Assembly (NCBI GenBank): GCA_016200825.1
Contig: JACQEA010000040.1
Location: 1-8,377, forward strand
Direction of reading: 5' to 3'
DNA: 8,377 bases
Origin: Chloroflexota bacterium
GTDB lineage: Bacteria; Chloroflexota; Anaerolineae; UBA4142
The notes below the pieces were generated by a model. The model was not told the DNA's origin. It saw nothing but the letters and a program-made list of their open reading frames with translations, and did not search any database. Positions 1 to 6,792 of the stretch are shown one piece after another. Each line of letters opens with the position of its first letter. Within the stretch, counting starts at the first letter, position 1. Position numbers and translations under genes: made by a program.

Positions 1-13
1 ACCTGAAACTTAA

Positions 14-1849
14 ATGTCTTTCCAAGCTCAAGCTCGCCCACAACTTGTCGCGCGACCTGGCGCGCCGCCGCAAGATGATACGATCATCGGCAAGGCGTAC
101 GATCCGCAAATCACGCGGCGATTGCTGAAATATCTCGCGCCGTACCGCCGCAATATTTTCGTCGCGATTGCGCTTGCGACGGTCAGCACGTTCGCGGGCG
201 CGGCGGGTCCGTATCGCGTGAAAATCGCGCTCGACAATGGCATTGCCGCGCGCGACGAGCGCGTGCTTTTGCAAACGATCGCTTTTTTTCTGGTGAGCGC
301 GGCGGTGATGTGGATTACCACGTACGCGCGCGTGCGGATTATGGCAGTGATTGGACAGAGCGTCATTTTCGATCTGCATCGCGAATTGTTCGCGCATTTG
401 CAAGCGCTCTCGCTCGGATTTTATACGCGCATGGCGGTGGGGCGCATCATCGCGCGCGTGATCAACGACGTGAATGTTTTGCGCGAGATGATCACGTGGG
501 CGCTGATAGATATTTTTCGCTCCGCGTTCGATCTCGTCGGCATTGTGATCGCGATGGTGTTGCTCAATGCGCAGTTGTCGCTCGTTACGTTTTTAGTTTT
601 GCCGTTGATGTTCGTCGCGACCGAAATTTTTCGCCGCCGCGCGCGCGCCAGTTATCGGTTGGTGCGCTCCGCGATTGGCTGGGTCAACGCGGTGTTGAAC
701 GAAAATATTGTCGGCGTGCGCGTCGTGCAATCATTCTCGCGCGAAGAAACCAACTATCGCCACTTTGCCGAACGCGTGAACGGCAACAATTTGCTCGTGA
801 ACAATCGCGCCGCGTTGATCGTCTCCGTTTTTTTTCCGACGATTGATTTGATCGGCAGCGTCGCGTTGGGACTCGCGATTTACGTTGGCGGGCTGGCGGT
901 GTTTGGGTCCGTGAATCTCGGCGAGTTGACGGTCGGTACGCTCACCGCGTTCGCGCTGTACATTGATCGCTTTTTCAATCCGATTCGCCAACTCTCGAAT
1001 CGTTACAACACCTTTCAAGCGACGATGGCGGGGAGCGAACGCATTTTTGAATTGCTCGATACGCCGATCACCGTGCGCGATGCAACCGACGCGCGCGCGA
1101 TCCCGCCGATTCGCGGCGCCGTAGAATTTCGCGATGTCAGTTTTCATTACGAAGATGATAACATTCCGGTGCTGGAGCAAATTAATTTGCGCGTCGCGCC
1201 GGGGCAAACGATCGCGCTCGTCGGCGAAACGGGCGCGGGCAAATCTACCATCGCCAAGCTCGTCTCGCGTTTCTACGATCCAAGCGCAGGCGCGGTGTTG
1301 ATTGACGGAATTGATTTGCGCGCGGTCACGCAAATATCTTTGCGCCGTCAGATGGGCGTCGTGTTACAAGATCCATTTTTGTTCGCGGGCACGGTGCGCG
1401 ATAATATTGCGTACGGCGATCCGAACGCGACGAACGAATCGGTGCAAGCCGCCGCGCGCGCGGTGGGCGCGCATGATTTTATCGCGGCGTTAGATGGCGG
1501 GTACGATGCGTTGGTTGGTGAAGGCGGCGCGATTTTATCGGGCGGACAAAAGCAACTCGTTTCGTTCGCGCGCGCGTTGCACGCGAACCCGCGCATTCTC
1601 ATTCTCGACGAAGCGACGTCGAGCGTGGACACGCAAACCGAGCGCGTGATTCAAGCCGCGCTCGAAAAATTATTCAAGGATCGCACCGTGTTTGTGATCG
1701 CGCATCGTTTGTCCACGATTACGCGCGCGGACAAGATCATGGTGATCGAAAAGGGAAAGATTGCCGAAGAGGGTACGCACGCGCAGTTGTTGGAAAAACG
1801 CGGCCGCTATTTTGATTTGTACACGATGGCGTTTGCAGAACGGAAATAA
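14..1849 (+). CDS. ABC exporter half-transporter (fused permease and ATPase)
   Basis: 611 aa, the usual size of an MsbA/MDR-like half-transporter that works as a dimer in the cytoplasmic membrane and exports lipids, drugs or peptides using ATP. Hydrophobic stretches near residues 47-67, 86-104, 165-185, 187-205, 267-292 and 304-320 fit a six-helix permease. The ATPase half shows Walker A GETGAGKST (404-412, Lys410), Q-loop Gln452 in VLQDPFLFAGT, signature LSGGQKQ (508-514), Walker B ILILDEA (Asp532, Glu533) and H-loop His564 in IAHRLST, so every catalytic element is intact. The ATG at 14 lies just after an ACCTGAAACT word at the window edge, and no clear Shine-Dalgarno is visible. Such genes often sit beside a second half-transporter, which could lie to the left, outside the window. 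The substrate cannot be read from the sequence. Codon use is host-like, rich in gcg/cgc. Confidence 0.96.
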   Translation: MSFQAQARPQLVARPGAPPQDDTIIGKAYDPQITRRLLKYLAPYRRNIFVAIALATVSTFAGAAGPYRVKIALDNGIAARDERVLLQTIAFFLVSAAVMWITTYARVRIMAVIGQSVIFDLHRELFAHLQALSLGFYTRMAVGRIIARVINDVNVLREMITWALIDIFRSAFDLVGIVIAMVLLNAQLSLVTFLVLPLMFVATEIFRRRARASYRLVRSAIGWVNAVLNENIVGVRVVQSFSREETNYRHFAERVNGNNLLVNNRAALIVSVFFPTIDLIGSVALGLAIYVGGLAVFGSVNLGELTVGTLTAFALYIDRFFNPIRQLSNRYNTFQATMAGSERIFELLDTPITVRDATDARAIPPIRGAVEFRDVSFHYEDDNIPVLEQINLRVAPGQTIALVGETGAGKSTIAKLVSRFYDPSAGAVLIDGIDLRAVTQISLRRQMGVVLQDPFLFAGTVRDNIAYGDPNATNESVQAAARAVGAHDFIAALDGGYDALVGEGGAILSGGQKQLVSFARALHANPRILILDEATSSVDTQTERVIQAALEKLFKDRTVFVIAHRLSTITRADKIMVIEKGKIAEEGTHAQLLEKRGRYFDLYTMAFAERK

Positions 1850-1854
1850 TTTAC

Positions 1855-1923
1855 GGACGCGGATTAACGCGGATGCGCGCGGATAAAAATTATTATCTGC
1901 TCTTTCCGCGTGCATCCGCGTCC
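1855..1923. repeat. Intergenic 10-bp phased GCGGAT/ATCCGC repeats forming a hairpin
   Basis: GCGGAT occurs at 1859, 1869 and 1879, exactly 10 bp apart. Its complement ATCCGC occurs at 1914, with a one-mismatch copy at 1904. Together they allow a stem of about 16 bp (1867-1882 with 1906-1921, one G-U pair) around a 23-nt AT-rich loop, or an alternative 10-bp outer stem (1855-1864 with 1914-1923). The element fills most of the 87-bp gap between the ABC and GNAT genes. No long T-run follows the right arm, so it is not a classic intrinsic terminator, though the hairpin could protect or attenuate the transcript. Strings of this kind are, from memory, dispersed intergenic repeats in some environmental genomes. 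Confidence 0.7.
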
Positions 1924-1936
1924 AAAAGTTTTCTGA

Positions 1937-2377
1937 ATGCTCATTCGTCCCGCAACCGAATCCGATCACGCGACCATCAAACGCGTCGTCCGCGCCGCGC
2001 GCATCAATCCGATGGATTTGGATTGGCGGCGGTTTTTGATTGCGCAAGACGCGGACGCGGGAAATATTATTGGCGTCGGACAAATCAAGGCGCACAACGA
2101 TGGCTCGTGCGAACTCGCCTCTATCGCGGTGATTCCCGAAAAACAAAAGCAAGGCATTGGCAGCGCGATTGTGCGCGCGCTGATGGCAAAAGAATCGCCG
2201 CCGCTCTTTTTGTTTTGTCAGGCCAAATTGGAAATGTATTACACGCGTTTTGGTTTTCGCAAAATCGGCGTGGAGGAAATGACGACGTACTATAAACGGA
2301 TGTGGCGGTTGGTGAATGCGATGCCGGAATTTATTCGCGCGAATGTGCATGTGATTGTGATGAAGTGGGATGGATAA
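1937..2377 (+). CDS. GNAT-family N-acetyltransferase
   Basis: 146 aa, a normal length for a single-domain GNAT enzyme, which moves an acetyl group from acetyl-CoA to an amine. The N-terminus LIRPATESDHATI is the usual first strand and helix. ELASIAVIPEKQKQGIGSAIV (residues 59-79) is the acetyl-CoA pyrophosphate-binding motif A, with QKQGIGS as the Q/RxxGxG/A loop. YYTRFGFRKIG (101-111) is the typical late motif. The substrate is unknown. The ATG at 1937 follows the GCGGAT hairpin element by 13 nt and has no obvious Shine-Dalgarno. The stop comes 2 nt before the heptamer repeat cluster. Codon use is host-like. Confidence 0.9.
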   Translation: MLIRPATESDHATIKRVVRAARINPMDLDWRRFLIAQDADAGNIIGVGQIKAHNDGSCELASIAVIPEKQKQGIGSAIVRALMAKESPPLFLFCQAKLEMYYTRFGFRKIGVEEMTTYYKRMWRLVNAMPEFIRANVHVIVMKWDG

Positions 2378-2379
2378 TT

Positions 2380-2418
2380 CAGTCACCAGTCACCAGTCAT
2401 CAGTCATCAGTCGCCAGT
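2380..2418. repeat. Heptamer tandem repeat CAGTCAC/CAGTCAT
   Basis: Five consecutive 7-base units (CAGTCAC, CAGTCAC, CAGTCAT, CAGTCAT, CAGTCGC) followed by a partial CAGT, beginning 2 nt after the GNAT stop codon. The seventh base drifts between units, which suggests an ageing microsatellite-like array. It has no reading-frame role and makes no hairpin. Confidence 0.85.
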
Positions 2419-2438
2419 AAGAATTGAAATTTGATTCC

Positions 2439-2482
2439 TGCAACCTGTGACCTGAAACGTGCAACCTGAAACTCTGAAACTT
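2439..2482. repeat. CCTGAAAC-type direct repeats running into the deacetylase start
   Basis: Related words follow one another: CAACCTGT (2441-2448), GACCTGAAAC (2449-2458), CAACCTGAAACT (2462-2473) and CTGAAACTT (2474-2482). The string ACCTGAAACT at 2464-2473 is identical to bases 1-10 of the window, just before the ABC start codon, so the same repeat family appears ahead of two genes. The proposed GTG start of the next gene lies inside it. Confidence 0.65.
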
Positions 2483-3301
2483 CTCTTCATCTTCGCGCAC
2501 CCCGACGACGAAACGTTTGGCACCGGCGGAACGATTGCGTATTACGCGCGGCGCGGCGTGGAGGTGCATTACATTTGCGCGACGCGCGGCGAAGTAGGTG
2601 AAGCGCCGCCCGATTTGCGCGGTTACAAATCCGTCGGCGAAATGCGCGAAGCGGAATTGAAATGCGCGGCGGATATTCTCGGCATTCACGCGATTCATTT
2701 TCTCAATTATCGCGATTCGGGAATGCCCGGCTCAACCGACAACACAAACCCCAACGCCTTTGCCGCGCAACCGACTGAATTGATCGCGCGCCAGATTGCG
2801 TCATTGATTCGCGAGATTCGTCCGCAGGTCATCGTCACGTTCGATCCCATCGGCGGATATTTGCATCCCGATCACATCGCCGCGCACAACGCGACGTTGC
2901 GCGCGTACGAAATCGCGGCGGACGAAAAAGAAAATTTGGATGGGCGCGCGGCGCATCGCGCGCATAAATTGTACTATTCCACTTTCTCGCGGCGATTCTT
3001 GCGCGCGGTCATTCGCGCGATGCGCTTGATTGGGCGTGACCCGCGCAAATTTGGCACCAACAACGATATTGACATTACAAAAATCGCCGAACACGATTTT
3101 CCGATTCACGCGCGCGTCCCGGTGAACAGCGTCGCGGCGATCAAGCAGGAAGCGTTCAAATGTCACGCGAGCCAAGTGGGCGGGATGGGGCGCGGCGCGC
3201 GTGTGTTGCAGCGATTTTTGGATCGCAATGAAACTTTTATGCGCGCGCTTCCAGCCGAACCGCCCGCGCGCGTAGAAAAAGATTTGTTTGAGGGGATTTG
3301 A
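2459..3301 (+). CDS. PIG-L/LmbE-like zinc-dependent N-deacetylase
   Basis: 280 aa, the right size for the family that removes acetyl groups from N-acetylglucosamine-type sugars (PIG-L, MshB, BshB, LmbE relatives). FAHPDDETFGTGG (residues 12-24) holds the zinc-binding AHPDDE motif with His14 and Asp17. ATRGEVGE (41-48), then GGYLHPDHIAAH (132-144) with the HPDH metal motif, and CHASQVG (235-241) complete the family pattern. The substrate could be a small thiol precursor, a glycan or an aminosugar, and context does not decide. The GTG at 2459 is the most upstream possible start, with an in-frame TGA two codons before it. No ATG precedes the catalytic motif, and CTG at 2474 is the only other early candidate. 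No Shine-Dalgarno is visible, and residues 2-8 come from the repeat sequence. A role shared with the GNAT gene (acetylate/deacetylate) is possible but unproven. Confidence 0.9.
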   Translation: MQPETLKLLFIFAHPDDETFGTGGTIAYYARRGVEVHYICATRGEVGEAPPDLRGYKSVGEMREAELKCAADILGIHAIHFLNYRDSGMPGSTDNTNPNAFAAQPTELIARQIASLIREIRPQVIVTFDPIGGYLHPDHIAAHNATLRAYEIAADEKENLDGRAAHRAHKLYYSTFSRRFLRAVIRAMRLIGRDPRKFGTNNDIDITKIAEHDFPIHARVPVNSVAAIKQEAFKCHASQVGGMGRGARVLQRFLDRNETFMRALPAEPPARVEKDLFEGI

Positions 3302-3316
3302 TCCATAATGCTGGGT

Positions 3317-3345
3317 TTGCTCGGGTCAGGTTGATGATGTATAAT
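3317..3345 (+). promoter_or_regulatory. Sigma70-like promoter of the vapBC pair
   Basis: TTGCTC (3317-3322), 17 bp, TATAAT (3340-3345): a consensus -10 and a 4/6 -35 at ideal spacing, in the 76-bp gap before the antitoxin. The expected start near 3352 leaves a leader of about 26 nt, with AAGAG (3365-3369) placed as a weak ribosome binding site 8 nt before the ATG at 3378. Confidence 0.7.
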
Positions 3346-3379
3346 GCTTATGTGTAAGGCATACAAGAGTATGATGTAT
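3339..3379. promoter_or_regulatory. Candidate antitoxin operator: GTAT/ATAC half-sites
   Basis: GTAT occurs at 3339, 3369 and 3376, and ATAC at 3361. ATAC-AAGA-GTAT (3361-3372) is a perfect short dyad, and GTAT...ATAC (3339-3364) brackets an imperfect GCTTA/TAAGGC hairpin. RHH antitoxins usually repress their own promoter by binding short repeated half-sites that overlap the -10 or the start. This arrangement fits, but it is inferred from position and symmetry only. Confidence 0.45.
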
Positions 3380-3635
3380 GAAGACCATGCATGAACGACC
3401 TCTGCAAATTTATCTGCGCCCTGACCAAGACCGCGCGTTGCGGCGCATGGCGGAAAAAGAAAAAATTTCGATTGCCGAATTGATTCGGCGCGGCGTTGAT
3501 CGAGTTTTGATGGATGCGCCGTTGAAAGATGATCCCGCGATGCGGTTGATCGCGTTAGGCGAATCTGGCAAATCCGACCTTGCGCGTGCGCACGACAAGT
3601 ACATCGCGCGCGCTCACCGGCGCAAGAGACGTTGA
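3378..3635 (+). CDS. vapB: Ribbon-helix-helix antitoxin (VapB-type)
   Basis: 85 aa. An RHH DNA-binding domain sits at residues 10-45: the strand QIYLRPDQ, then helices DRALRRMAEKEK and SIAELIRRGVDRVLMD. A C-terminal tail (57-85) with GESGKSDLARAHDKYIARA matches the toxin-neutralising tail of CopG-like VapB antitoxins, which end in an sGxsDxxxxHDxYL-like pattern. It should bind the neighbouring PIN toxin and repress the shared promoter. The ATG at 3378 is chosen. ATG 3387 (MHERPLQIYL) is an alternative that keeps the whole domain. The stop overlaps the toxin's start codon by one base (TGATG), the usual sign of coupled translation. The tail is very basic (HRRKRR). Confidence 0.9.
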   Translation: MKTMHERPLQIYLRPDQDRALRRMAEKEKISIAELIRRGVDRVLMDAPLKDDPAMRLIALGESGKSDLARAHDKYIARAHRRKRR

Positions 3636-4057
3636 TGGCGCGCGAACTATTTGTTGATGCCAGCGCGTGGATTGCCCTCGCAGACAAGAGCGACAGCTTT
3701 CACGCGCCTGCCGCCAAGATTTATCCTCAACTCTTGACGGACTATCAACGCTTGATCACGACGAATTTGGTTGTGGCGGAAGTCTATATCGTCGTGCGAG
3801 TTGAACTGGGGCATGCGGCGGCGACTGCATTTTTAGAGAGTGTGCGCGACAGCCCGCGCATCGAAAAAATTTTTTCAACGCGCGCGATGGAAGAACAAGC
3901 CGAGACAATTCTGCGCAAGTACGACGATCAGGATTTCAGTTACGCGGATGCGGTTAGCTTTGCGTTGATGAAAGAGCGCGGAATCAAAGAGGCATTTGCG
4001 TTCGACAAACATTTTCTTACGATGGGCTTGCGTTGCATTCCGGCGCGCGGATCATAG
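3635..4057 (+). CDS. vapC: PIN-domain toxin ribonuclease (VapC-type)
   Basis: 140 aa, normal for VapC, a magnesium-dependent RNase that cuts tRNA or rRNA when freed from its antitoxin. The four acidic PIN residues are in place: Asp8 (FVDASAW), Glu49 (LVVAEVY), Asp105 (SYADAVS) and Asp124 (AFAFDKHF). ATG 3635 is preferred over an in-frame TTG one codon earlier because it gives the standard MxxELFVDASAW start, the 1-base overlap with the antitoxin stop, and an AAGAGA ribosome-binding-like stretch (3624-3629) 5 nt ahead. Its stop is only 18 bp from the stop of the convergent - strand gene, and its likely terminator lies inside that gene at 4209-4239. All catalytic residues are present, so it should be active. 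Confidence 0.93.
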   Translation: MARELFVDASAWIALADKSDSFHAPAAKIYPQLLTDYQRLITTNLVVAEVYIVVRVELGHAAATAFLESVRDSPRIEKIFSTRAMEEQAETILRKYDDQDFSYADAVSFALMKERGIKEAFAFDKHFLTMGLRCIPARGS

Positions 4058-4075
4058 CAAGCAATTTCTCTGCCT

Positions 4076-4651
4076 CTATTCAGCCACTTGCTCTGCTCTG
4101 GTCTTGATCGCCCTCAGCCACACGACGCGAATCAACGCGCTGCCCGGCGAAATAATTCTCCAATACCACCAGAACTTTTTCCGCGCTAAATCATCCGTGC
4201 AAATAATTCGCGTCTCCGTTTCGAGACGCGTTTTGTTTTCTGCGAGCGCGGTTAATCGGAAATTCATCGCGGCTTTGGCAAAACTCGCGTCATTGAACGC
4301 GACGAAATGCTCCGCGCTTTTTGGTTTGACCCACGCGCCGCCTGCCGCGCGCCAGAATTGTCCAATCGCCCCCAAAACTATTTCGCGATTCTCTTCTTCC
4401 GCGAGGATGCTGAAACTCGCGCGCGTCACTTGCGCCAGCAATGGCTCGTTTGAGAATCGGCGCGGGATTTGTCCGCGAATGAATCGCGCGGGCAAAGCGC
4501 GAATCGCGAAAAGCAAATTCGCGACGGGTACCTCGCGCGGCGTCAACTCTTTCAGCGCGCGCCACACGCGCGCGGGCGAGGAGTGGATGGTAAGCGAGTG
4601 GAATTCGTAGAATTGAGAGTGGGGAAAAAATGAATCGAGCAAGGAACTCAT
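4076..4651 (-). CDS. Conserved small protein, possibly SRPBCC/START-like
   Basis: 191 aa, not firmly recognised. The opening YEFHSLTIHSSPARVWRALK (residues 15-34) reads like the first strand and helix of SRPBCC (Bet v 1-like) ligand-binding proteins. The stretch from VTRASFSILAEE to the C-terminal WWYWRIISPGSALIRVVWL is compatible with alternating strands and a last long helix. I recall similar proteins ending in a PGSALIRxxWLxAIKxRAE pattern in other bacteria, with no known function. There is no signal peptide. Its ATG is 1 nt past the endonuclease stop, so it is probably co-transcribed and translationally coupled with the R-M genes. Its GC-rich, gcg-biased composition (36 of 60 in line 4501-4560) matches the host genes rather than the R-M genes. 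A role in restriction is therefore doubtful. Confidence 0.8.
   Translation of the reverse strand: MSSLLDSFFPHSQFYEFHSLTIHSSPARVWRALKELTPREVPVANLLFAIRALPARFIRGQIPRRFSNEPLLAQVTRASFSILAEEENREIVLGAIGQFWRAAGGAWVKPKSAEHFVAFNDASFAKAAMNFRLTALAENKTRLETETRIICTDDLARKKFWWYWRIISPGSALIRVVWLRAIKTRAEQVAE
4209..4239 (+). terminator. Intrinsic terminator for the vapBC transcript, inside the opposite gene
   Basis: A perfect 8-bp GC-rich stem, CGCGTCTC (4209-4216) with GAGACGCG (4223-4230), closes a 6-nt loop and is followed at once by TTTTGTTTT (4231-4239). Read on the - strand the hairpin is followed by AATTATTT, a poor terminator, so it should act only on + strand transcripts. It lies 151 nt after the vapC stop, within coding sequence of the convergent gene. 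Confidence 0.7.
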
Positions 4652-4652
4652 A

Positions 4653-5423
4653 TCATCTCAAGAGCCCTTGCACATCATCTGCGTCGCGAGTGAGACCAAG
4701 TAAATACATAGCCGCTTCTCTTGCACTCGGAAATTTCTTCAAAAAGTATTCGCCTTGGGATGTTTTCAGCAAGAGTTCTATCTTGTCAACATTCTTTATC
4801 AGCACTTGCTCGCTTCGAATTGCGTCCACGACCAACTTCCGAATAGACGCGGCTTGTGGAGCGAGGATTCTTTGAGCAATTTCCCCAACTTGCGCCGCGT
4901 CAAGTTTCTTCCATTTTCCCCACGACCGCTTTGGAATCGAGTTGTTGTCTTCGGGCCAATTGAATTCTATTTCGAAATCTTGAAGGACGCGACTCATATG
5001 CTCGAAAGGAATCGCAACCAATTCAACTCCGAAAGCGTTCATCAGTTTCTTGGAAGATTCTGTCCATTCGCCCATGATCACGGCGATGCTTTTGCGAACG
5101 CTTGGATAAGTTGTCCGTAGTTTGTAATGTGCGACGCAGGTCCATGACGCTTTGTCGCGGTTGTGTTTCTTGTATCGAATATACTTGGACTCAACAAGTA
5201 TGAGCGGCTCGCCGGCTTTGTTCTCGACCGCAAGATCAATTTGATATTCCGTGCCGGTATCATTCACCATCAAAAGTTTTTTGCCCTTGCGTTTGCCGGG
5301 ACGCGGACCTCCAATATCAACGTAAAGGTCGAATGGCTTGACCGACTCTTGAATAATTCGTTGTATTTCGGCTTCGGCAGCGTGACCAACTGCTTCGCCA
5401 AGCTTGCTCGCGTAGTTTGGCAT
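4653..5423 (-). CDS. PD-(D/E)XK restriction endonuclease, probable type II
   Basis: 256 aa, a typical type II nuclease size. The core catalytic pattern is visible: Asp63 in YQIDLAV, then Glu78-Ser-Lys80 in LILVESKYIRYKKHNRD, i.e. D-x14-ExK with hydrophobic strands on both sides. Glu18 in an early helix (AEAEIQRIIQE) may be the usual auxiliary acid. Residues 160-256 form a second, mostly helical region that may carry specificity or dimer contacts. It begins 6 nt after the stop of methyltransferase B, with a weak AGG 5 nt upstream overlapping that stop, and it is followed 1 nt later by the next gene. Two DNA methyltransferases directly upstream make restriction the obvious role. The recognition site cannot be read from sequence. 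A sampled line (5221-5280) is 40% GC, well below the host genes. A nickase or a non-R-M nuclease is the less likely alternative. Confidence 0.82.
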   Translation of the reverse strand: MPNYASKLGEAVGHAAEAEIQRIIQESVKPFDLYVDIGGPRPGKRKGKKLLMVNDTGTEYQIDLAVENKAGEPLILVESKYIRYKKHNRDKASWTCVAHYKLRTTYPSVRKSIAVIMGEWTESSKKLMNAFGVELVAIPFEHMSRVLQDFEIEFNWPEDNNSIPKRSWGKWKKLDAAQVGEIAQRILAPQAASIRKLVVDAIRSEQVLIKNVDKIELLLKTSQGEYFLKKFPSAREAAMYLLGLTRDADDVQGLLR

Positions 5424-5429
5424 TGTTGC

Positions 5430-6779
5430 CTACTTGGTAAGAGTGAGAATGCTTTCTTTCAGCGCGAGATGATGTCGCTGAGTGTTTCCTTTCCATTTGT
5501 CGCCGCGTGTTCTCAATTGTTGAATCGTAAAAGTGCGAAAGCCAATGCCGAGCGCGATTCTACCGAGAATCTCTTCGGTTGGAATATGCACGCCGTACGG
5601 CGCCGAATCTCCGAGAATCCAAACAGATTTTGCTCCCGGCTTCAAGACGCGAAAATTATCTTCGAGCGCGAGCGTCACATCATTGAAATACTGCCCGACC
5701 ATAATGTCATAACTCTTTTTGCCGCCGTGTTCCATTCTTAAATGCGAAAGCCGCGTAACTTTCGTCTGCAACTCACGTGCCAACTCAGAGTCAATTGCTT
5801 TAACTTTATCGGAGAAAATATCTTCTACACTGTACTGATTGCGGTTGATTTGGGTAGTCGCGGAAATAATGAGTTGCGTGCGAACCTTGTCTGTGATTTC
5901 TCCCCACGAACTTGCGAAGCCATTAAAGTAAGTCTCTAAACGCGTTCGGTCAGCGTAATCATAATTGTTCAGATATGGTGGCGAGGTGAAACTTAAATCA
6001 ATAATTTCATTCGGTAATCCCGAATGCCGAGCGTCGCCCAGAATTAGATGGCATGGCGATTGGCGAAATTGAGATGGGATACTCTTGAGATCAGAAATCA
6101 TCTGAAATACTTGCTTGCCGAAAACTTCGACTCCATCTTTCTCCTGAATTCTTTTCTTCGGTGCAATGTAGGGCCAGCCGGTTGCCGCGGCGGACGCTTT
6201 ACGCAACGCGCAAGTGAGGGCGATGAGGAAGAATTGCCGATAGGGTTCGTCGAGTTTCAAGATTTCTGCGCGGATGAAAAGCAGTTTTTGGAGATTCGCG
6301 TCGGAAAAGCATTTGCGGACAAGTTCTGGAACTAGGGCGAGGTCAACACATTTGGCTTCAGCAAGTTTGAAACGAATTTCCAAAGCCAATTGATTTGCAA
6401 GCGCATCGAGTTTGTCGAAATCGTAATTCCAAAAACTTTTTACGGACGCGACTTCGTAGACAAACGGATGCGCTTCCGTGCCGTACGATTCGATTCCGCG
6501 CGACTTGCAGACGACGAGCGTCGTTGCCGTTCCTGCAAATGGATCGAAGACAACACTGCCGGGTTTGATATTGTATTCTTCGAGGACATGCTCAACCGCG
6601 CGGTAAGAAAAACCAGCCGGGTATTGAAACCAGCGGTGAATGGGGGCGTGCTTGCTGTCCGCAAATGTACCGTATTGGCTTTGCGTTTGGTTGACGCGCG
6701 GCAGGTACGTACCGCGCGCGTCCTTGAGGACTCGTGCGCGTTTTCTCGACGCGCGTTTTGGCGCAACTTTCTTTTTCAT
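5430..6779 (-). CDS. Amino DNA methyltransferase B (TSPPY type) of the R-M system
   Basis: 449 aa. Motif X-like YPAGF (53-57) and SAM-binding motif I DPFAGTATT (79-87) come first, then about 175 residues, GDARHSGLP (248-256) as a motif III equivalent, and catalytic motif IV TSPPY (265-269). SPPY is usual for N4-cytosine enzymes, whereas adenine enzymes more often have D/NPPY, so m4C is likely but not proven. The region between I and IV, including FFLIALTCALRKASAA (183-198), lines up with methyltransferase A. The N-terminus is very basic (MKKKVAPKRASRKRAR) and could bind DNA. ATG 6779 is the only reasonable start, since a TGA lies in frame three codons upstream and no other Met follows for more than 300 residues. 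A fully consensus promoter lies 13 nt before the ATG, so the transcript should be almost leaderless. It protects host DNA from the nuclease encoded 6 nt downstream. Confidence 0.9.
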   Translation of the reverse strand: MKKKVAPKRASRKRARVLKDARGTYLPRVNQTQSQYGTFADSKHAPIHRWFQYPAGFSYRAVEHVLEEYNIKPGSVVFDPFAGTATTLVVCKSRGIESYGTEAHPFVYEVASVKSFWNYDFDKLDALANQLALEIRFKLAEAKCVDLALVPELVRKCFSDANLQKLLFIRAEILKLDEPYRQFFLIALTCALRKASAAATGWPYIAPKKRIQEKDGVEVFGKQVFQMISDLKSIPSQFRQSPCHLILGDARHSGLPNEIIDLSFTSPPYLNNYDYADRTRLETYFNGFASSWGEITDKVRTQLIISATTQINRNQYSVEDIFSDKVKAIDSELARELQTKVTRLSHLRMEHGGKKSYDIMVGQYFNDVTLALEDNFRVLKPGAKSVWILGDSAPYGVHIPTEEILGRIALGIGFRTFTIQQLRTRGDKWKGNTQRHHLALKESILTLTK

Positions 6780-6792
6780 GGCTTCTCAAGCG

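Noticed and set aside
731..2386. Long antisense open frames (731-1333 and 1670-2386, - strand).
   Set aside because: They lie opposite well-supported genes, are rich in Arg/Ala/His as expected of the shadow of gcg-biased codons, and show no domain motif.
3386..3393. CATGCATG palindrome near the antitoxin start.
   Set aside because: Eight bases within codons 3-6 of a coding frame, not placed relative to the promoter boxes, so likely chance.
3632..3634. TTG as the vapC start codon.
   Set aside because: ATG at 3635 follows at once, fits the usual PIN protein start and gives the typical TGATG overlap.
5163..5741. A 192-aa open frame on the + strand.
   Set aside because: It spans the nuclease/methyltransferase B junction on the opposite strand and has no recognisable motif or ribosome binding site.
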